From Magnolia sinica (Eukaryota > Streptophyta > Magnoliopsida > Magnoliales > Magnoliaceae): a DNA stretch of 64,000 bases. The DNA is taken from contig NC_080581.1 in the NCBI RefSeq assembly GCF_029962835.1, positions 19,544,001 to 19,608,000 of the forward strand, given 5' to 3'. Positions 59,392 through 64,000 of this stretch are shown one piece after another (position 1 is the stretch's first letter; every line of letters begins with the position of its first letter). The notes beneath the pieces were generated by a model that made no database searches, was not told where the DNA came from, and saw only the letters and a list, made by a program, of their open reading frames with translations. The translations under genes were made by a program, and so were the position numbers.

Positions 59392-61210
59392 TGTGCATGT
59401 TATTGGCTTTCAATATGATATGTATATTTTGGTTTTGTTTTTTAGAGGTTGCGAAGCTAAAGTTAACCAATCTGCAAGTTACGCGAAGTTTAGTGTAATT
59501 TTGTGTCCATAAGGTGCAGGGGACGAATGCTTTAAGCGATAACAATCATGAGTGTGCAAGTGTAATTCCAATGGGATCTTGCTATCAAGATCTAAAGAAG
59601 TAAGGTAGATTCTATTCTTCTCATTTATGCTAGTTCACTGGTCTTTTTGTTTAACCATTTCTTGATTAAAGGAAGAAAAAGAAAAAGATAAGGAGCCTTA
59701 CTTCTTCGGCCTTCTGAGTTTTGGATGTCCTAAAAAAGAAAAAGATCAGAGTTGTTTAGACTAATCATTGGTTAACATCTATAAACCAACGCCATGGTGC
59801 ATGGGGTGTTTTTTTTTTTTTTTTTTAAAGCAGGAGTGCATGGGACTGAAATGTACAATGCATCTCTTGAATTTTTGTGGAAATGCATGGGAATTGTTAT
59901 ACATGCTTTGTTGAGTTCTTTTGAAATGCTTCATTTTGTATGGTAAAACTTTCTTTAAAATGATGCTAAGTTAAGAAAAAAAGAAAGATAAAGGATTGCG
60001 AGTTATGATTTCCTGAGATATTTAAAGTTTCATGAGTTGCATAAAAGTTCACACTTCGTTAAAAGCTAGGGAGAGACTTAGTTGCTAGCTTGTATGCTAT
60101 ATTCAAATCTTGGATTCGTAGAACTGCCTTGCTCTTGTACTTCTTTTCTTCTTAAACAAGGTAATCTATACTAGTGGAACTTTTTCCGTTCTCAATATGT
60201 CGTTGTCGTCTTTTCATCATCATCTTTACATTAGCCTTCCAACACTTCGGTGTTGGCTTTTGAATGGTAGATTGGCAAATCTTTTATGACACCGAACACC
60301 TATCTTCCATTTTTACCTGGGGTCTTGAACAGACTATATGGTGGTACCTTCTCATAATTCAAATGATCTTTGGAATCAGAGAACTTGGTTAAACGTAAAA
60401 AGAAAGAGAACCAGCTATTGCAAAACAAAATAATAGTGGATATGCCAAGATTAAATATGAAAAATGATCCAAACACATAACAAATGCGTTGAACTTTTCA
60501 AGACAAACATACTCAACAAATCGATGCGTCCTTCTATTTGTACATGCAACAACATGAAATGAGTTTTCAACGAATCTTCAACCGGATAAGGCAAAATCTC
60601 TTCATGTAGCACCAGTCCTCTAAATATATAAAAACTGACTCTCTTGCAAATCTAGGAAGTTCATGGCCTTTGATTTATGTGCAAGAAAATGCTGGACGAG
60701 AGCTAAACTTGTCATTGTTAGAATAAGTTATTCATAAAAATATCAATGGATTATTACGGAGGCATATGGCTCAGGATATAACCTAGATGTGGCACTGATA
60801 TGTACACACATGGGGAAAGCTAATCTACCCAATTTCACTAGCAGTCTATCATTTTTTTATTGCAGTGATACTGCACTTTAATCTGCTTCTATTCTACCAT
60901 TTTGAATTACCTAATATGGCTTAATAAAAAACCAATTTTCATCCTAATTACCTAATGGGCAAAGTGCAAGTTGTAAGTTGCTATATTCTCTCTATACTGT
61001 CATAAATGTTGTTTTAAACTAGAAATTTGAGTCAAGCTGATTGATCTTTTAGTTGTTTAAGATGTTTGAAACTTTGTTGTTTAATGTAAGTTGCATTTAT
61101 TATTAGTGAATAGAGCTTAATAAAGCAACTTTAACTTAAATATGTTGTATAATGCATTAAAGTGTGTTAGAAGAAATGTAGGATGGTTCTCGTTTTGAAA
61201 TCATATCCAG

Positions 61211-61652
61211 TGTTATGTAGCTTGGTATGCTCACATTCCTGGGTTGAAAGTTCTGACTCCATACTCATCAAAAGACGCTCAGGGCCTTTTAAAAGCAGCT
61301 ATTAGAGATCTTGATCTTGTAGTTTTTCTTGAAAATGAGTTGCTGTAAGTAGCTTTTCGAACGTGGAACTATTTTTGTCATGTGAAACTTGAAGTATTTA
61401 TTTGATTAGCATTGATTTTGGGATGCTCCAAATATGGAGAGTCTTTTCCTGTTTCAGCGGAAGTTCTTGATTCCAGTTTCTGCCTTCCAATAGGAAAAGC
61501 TAAGGTATGATTTTTTGGAGTGCATCACACGTTATCTGCAAATTTAATATTTTTCTTCAAGTTCCTCATCTCATGCCCTCCATTAACATATAGAACAAGG
61601 AAAAGATGTGACCATTACAACTTTTTCAAAGATGGTGGGTTATGCCCTCTAG
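61211..61652 (+). pseudogene. Captured pyruvate dehydrogenase E1-beta fragment (three exons)
   Basis: Three consecutive exons with introns retained. Exon a (61211-61344): [45 protein letters not shown], then GTAAGT donor. Exon b (61432-61504): YGESFPVSAEVLDSSFCLP, IGKAK, then GTATGA. Exon c (61590-61652): IEQGKDVTITTFSKMVGYAL, then GTGCGT. These match the transketolase C-domain region of mitochondrial PDH E1-beta ([47 protein letters not shown]). Damage: the acceptor AG before exon b is AA, exon c ends in TAG where the family has a Lys codon, and RDPD is RDLD. The rest of the gene is absent, so no enzyme can be made. Confidence 0.92.
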
Positions 61653-62274
61653 GTGCGTGTGCTCTTTCTTTTAAGCTGTGGTGCCAATGACCAGTATGTG
61701 ATCAATAGGTTTATTCACAAGTTGCTTGTGTATGTTGCACTCTTTTTGGAATTTGGTTGGTGCTTATCCTCGTTGAACTATAATAAGCTTTAGGCAGGGC
61801 AAAACTAGGTTATTTAGTGAGGGTTGCAAGCCTAGCCTGACCCAAGCTTGGCATGGGCGTAGCATAAGCTGGCCAAAGCATTTTCTCTTCAAATCTAGGA
61901 GTTAGATGATGAAGTCTTAATGGAGAATCAGAGTTAGAATGTGCTTGGTGTCACCATATCAGAGTAAGGCTGTAGTCGTTATTCTCAAAGTTGTGTTCCA
62001 GCGAACCTGTTAGCAATTCTGGATGGTTTTGGGTCTGATCCTATAGCTTGCTCTGTTTGATCATCGTCCTCTGCTCCTATTATACTTACAACCGGTGATC
62101 TGTTGTATTCTGAAATTTGTTTATTTAGAAATGTGAATGTAGGATGCATTGTATGATTTGATTGCTATTTGCAACATGAATGCATCGTTTTCAACATTAA
62201 TTGTATTGCTTAGATGAGTTGTTCAATCACAGCAGGTTCTTGCAATGGTACGGACAGCATTGTTATTTTAATTT

Positions 62275-62574
62275 CAAAGTAGCTACGGATATTAGTCGTA
62301 GTTGTTGTTCTAAAAATGTGCGTTGCTAACTTCAGTATTTGCTACGGATTTCATTCTACTTTTAGCTACAAATATTATTTGTAGCCGTTTGTAAATTTCA
62401 CTACAGAAAATTTAGCTACGGCCTATATCCGTAGCTATAATATCTATTTCTACGGATTTAATCCATAGCTATATCATTTAGCACACCAACAATCGCTACG
62501 GTAATGCTACGGACTATAATAGCAATAGGAATTTAGCTACGATTTTTATCCGTAGCTTTTTCCCCCTGGTAGTG
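62275..62574 (+). repeat. CACTA B subterminal repeats and right end
   Basis: About ten imperfect copies of TAGCTACGGAT...ATCCGTAGCTA, ending CCCCCTGGTAGTG. Confidence 0.9.
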
Positions 62575-62577
62575 AAT

Positions 62578-63176
62578 ACTTAAGTATGAAAAATATTCAT
62601 GTGCAATCATACAAGATAAATGTTGAGCATATGATTTGAAGATATATTCCAATAACTAACACAAGTAATAATAAAATTAAATTATCAATTATCAATCAAA
62701 ATTAAAAGAAAAACTATCACTTAAACTAACATGAAAACAGAAAGTTTAAGGGGAAAGGTCATCACCTTATGTGTTGAATCACCTACATTATCGATAGGAA
62801 GTGCATGCACCCTTATTATCGAATTCTACTATGAATTATGAAATTATATGGTTAGATTCAAACTCTACACACCATTTATGGTTAAGATCGTAACTTATGG
62901 TTTGTATTATTTATATTTAAGGTTTTGATGTATATATTTACATAGTGTACATATGTGATATTTAATGGGTTGATTGTAATAAAACCATTGAAATATATAA
63001 TTTAACCAAAAATAAAATAAAATTTTAAACCTTAGGTGAGCTACAAACATAAGGATCACAAACAAGCAACTTGCCAATACTTTTTAACCGTCCATTTAGA
63101 TGGTCAACCTTTACAGGATTTGTATCATTTTATCAGCATGATTTTAATAATGTAGTTGATATTTGAATAGTTTTGA
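62578..63176. other. AT-rich intergenic stretch
   Basis: No gene, element ends or repeats recognised. Confidence 0.65.
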
Positions 63177-63184
63177 AGCATCAC

Positions 63185-63372
63185 TAGGGGTGTACATCAG
63201 ACCGAACCGAGTCGAATCGGGCTCAAGCCGGCCCGACCCGGTCACCGGGCCAACATATCTAGCTCGAACTAGCCCCGGTCAGTAATCGAGCGAGTTCGGG
63301 CCGAGTTCGGGCCTACTCCATCTACATGGACGGACGGCGTTCTCACTTCTCCGTCTCAAATGATTAGAATAA

Positions 63373-63412
<40 letters not shown>

Positions 63413-63616
63413 GGCGGAGTCGGGCCAGGTCAAGTCGAGTTTCAGAACCGAGTCAAGCCGAACTAGGACATCTTTGAACTCCGTCCGAACTCAGTTTCGG
63501 GCTGAAGAAAATGGCCCGGCCCGGCCCGAACTCAGTTCCGGATTGGGCCAAGTCAAGCTTTTTCAAGCTGAGTCGAACGAGTTAACTGGGCTAGGCCGGT
63601 TTGTGTACAGCCCTAA
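63185..63616. mobile_element. 432-bp hAT-type MITE with intact 8-bp target duplication
   Basis: Ends TAGGGGTGTACATC and (reverse complement) TAGGGCTGTACACA. The flanks are AGCATCAC on both sides (63177-63184, 63617-63624). Interior contains CGAGTTCGGGCC and CCCGGCCCGG motifs and a (TA)n tract at 63377-63408. Confidence 0.92.
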
Positions 63617-63624
63617 GCATCACT

Positions 63625-64000
63625 AGCACTTTATGTATACGGTGGACATGTGTGTAGCCCACCTTCATTCTTCATTTACCTGTGCTACTCTCAAATGGAG
63701 ACTTTACTTTCATTTCTATGCATTTACTTGAATCCCGATATACTTTAAATACCAATTCCCGACTCTCTCAATTTACTTTTATTTACATCTATCCTAAAAG
63801 AATATCAATCCCATCAAATCCAAGTTTTTAAATAATTCACGAGGCTTAAAATTAGCCCAACAATAATTTATTCATGCTGCAGAAATAATGACCAGATTAA
63901 AATGGTACCGTTGTTATCTTAAAAGCTTCATTTTAACAAGGTCGAGCGGGGATTGGATATTACCTCTGTAAGAGCCAGACCGTCCTGTCAAGTGATCTAT
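63625..64000. other. Intergenic stretch to the window end
   Basis: Nothing recognised. Confidence 0.6.

Larger units (their letters stand above)
54353..62574 (+). mobile_element. CACTA element B: non-autonomous, carries pieces of host genes
   Basis: Left end CACTACCAAAAAAAGG; right end (reverse complement) CACTACCAGGGGGAAAAAG. The flanks are AAT on both sides (54350-54352, 62575-62577). Subterminal GCTACGG/CCGTAGC repeats at 62275-62560 and 54400-54450. The left 485 bp equals the right end of CACTA A. The 8.2-kb interior holds several exon-like blocks on the plus strand with plant-like AT-rich introns, among them three exons of pyruvate dehydrogenase E1-beta. No TNP2-like transposase seen. 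Confidence 0.92.

Noticed and set aside
37697-62574. Possible native multi-exon genes in 37.7-45.3 and 54.3-62.6 kb
   Set aside because: Exons belong to several unrelated families in one direction and all lie within confirmed CACTA borders, so capture explains them better.
1-64000. tRNA, rRNA or snoRNA genes
   Set aside because: I looked for tRNA box A/B signatures and rRNA-like blocks and found only retroelement primer sites.

Overview
The window reads as nuclear DNA of a flowering plant. It is AT-rich and packed with LTR retrotransposon fossils, plant-type hAT, PIF/Harbinger and CACTA elements, MITEs, gene fragments with plant-like introns and one plant cell-wall-type protein gene. Many copies of a repeat with the core GGGCCCACCATGATGTATG suggest a magnoliid (Magnolia/Liriodendron/Cinnamomum type). 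That assignment is inference from repeat style, not proof.

Layout. 1-501 is the end of a Del/Tekay-like LTR. 1.9-3.8 kb is a decayed hAT transposase on the minus strand. 4.9-12.4 kb is a nest: a younger Ty1/copia fossil (5628-11180, with LTRs, primer site, purine tract and a near-perfect 5-bp target duplication) sits inside the reverse transcriptase region of an older copia fossil. 12.4-18.4 kb holds a MITE inserted in a (TA)n tract, a partial second copy, and a 5.3-kb structure with roughly 580-bp inverted arms that encloses another LTR and several members of the GGGCCCACC family. 19.8-22.5 kb has a hAT-type MITE (8-bp duplication CAACTTAG) and a PIF/Harbinger-type MITE (TAA duplication) lying just downstream of an orphan core promoter. 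22642-33595 is a long LTR with a perfect 5-bp duplication (TTATG), split by a SIRE/Maximus-like copia that has lost most of pol but keeps gag and an envelope-like region. 35.2-36.0 kb is a LINE reverse transcriptase relic.

The most interesting part is 37.7-62.6 kb. Two non-autonomous CACTA transposons of one family, each with intact ends and matching 3-bp duplications (37695-45260, TAA; 54353-62574, AAT), lie in opposite orientation. They share about 485 bp at the ends that face each other. Each carries a different set of exon-like pieces of host genes. The first has a PPR gene fragment, a Pumilio-like last exon, a glutamine synthetase exon, an unidentified 37-codon exon and a coiled-coil exon resembling the nuclear pore anchor NUA/TPR, plus a 1.6-kb telomere-like array. 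The second has three consecutive exons of pyruvate dehydrogenase E1-beta and other exon-like blocks. I see no transposase in either.

Between them, at 48480-50225, is the only gene that looks whole: an intronless secreted proline-rich protein with a signal peptide and many LPLPPPSDD-type repeats. It sits in a 9-kb island bounded by the two inverted CACTA copies. The last part of the window has further hAT-type MITEs at 50911-51504 and 63185-63616, both with exact 8-bp duplications.
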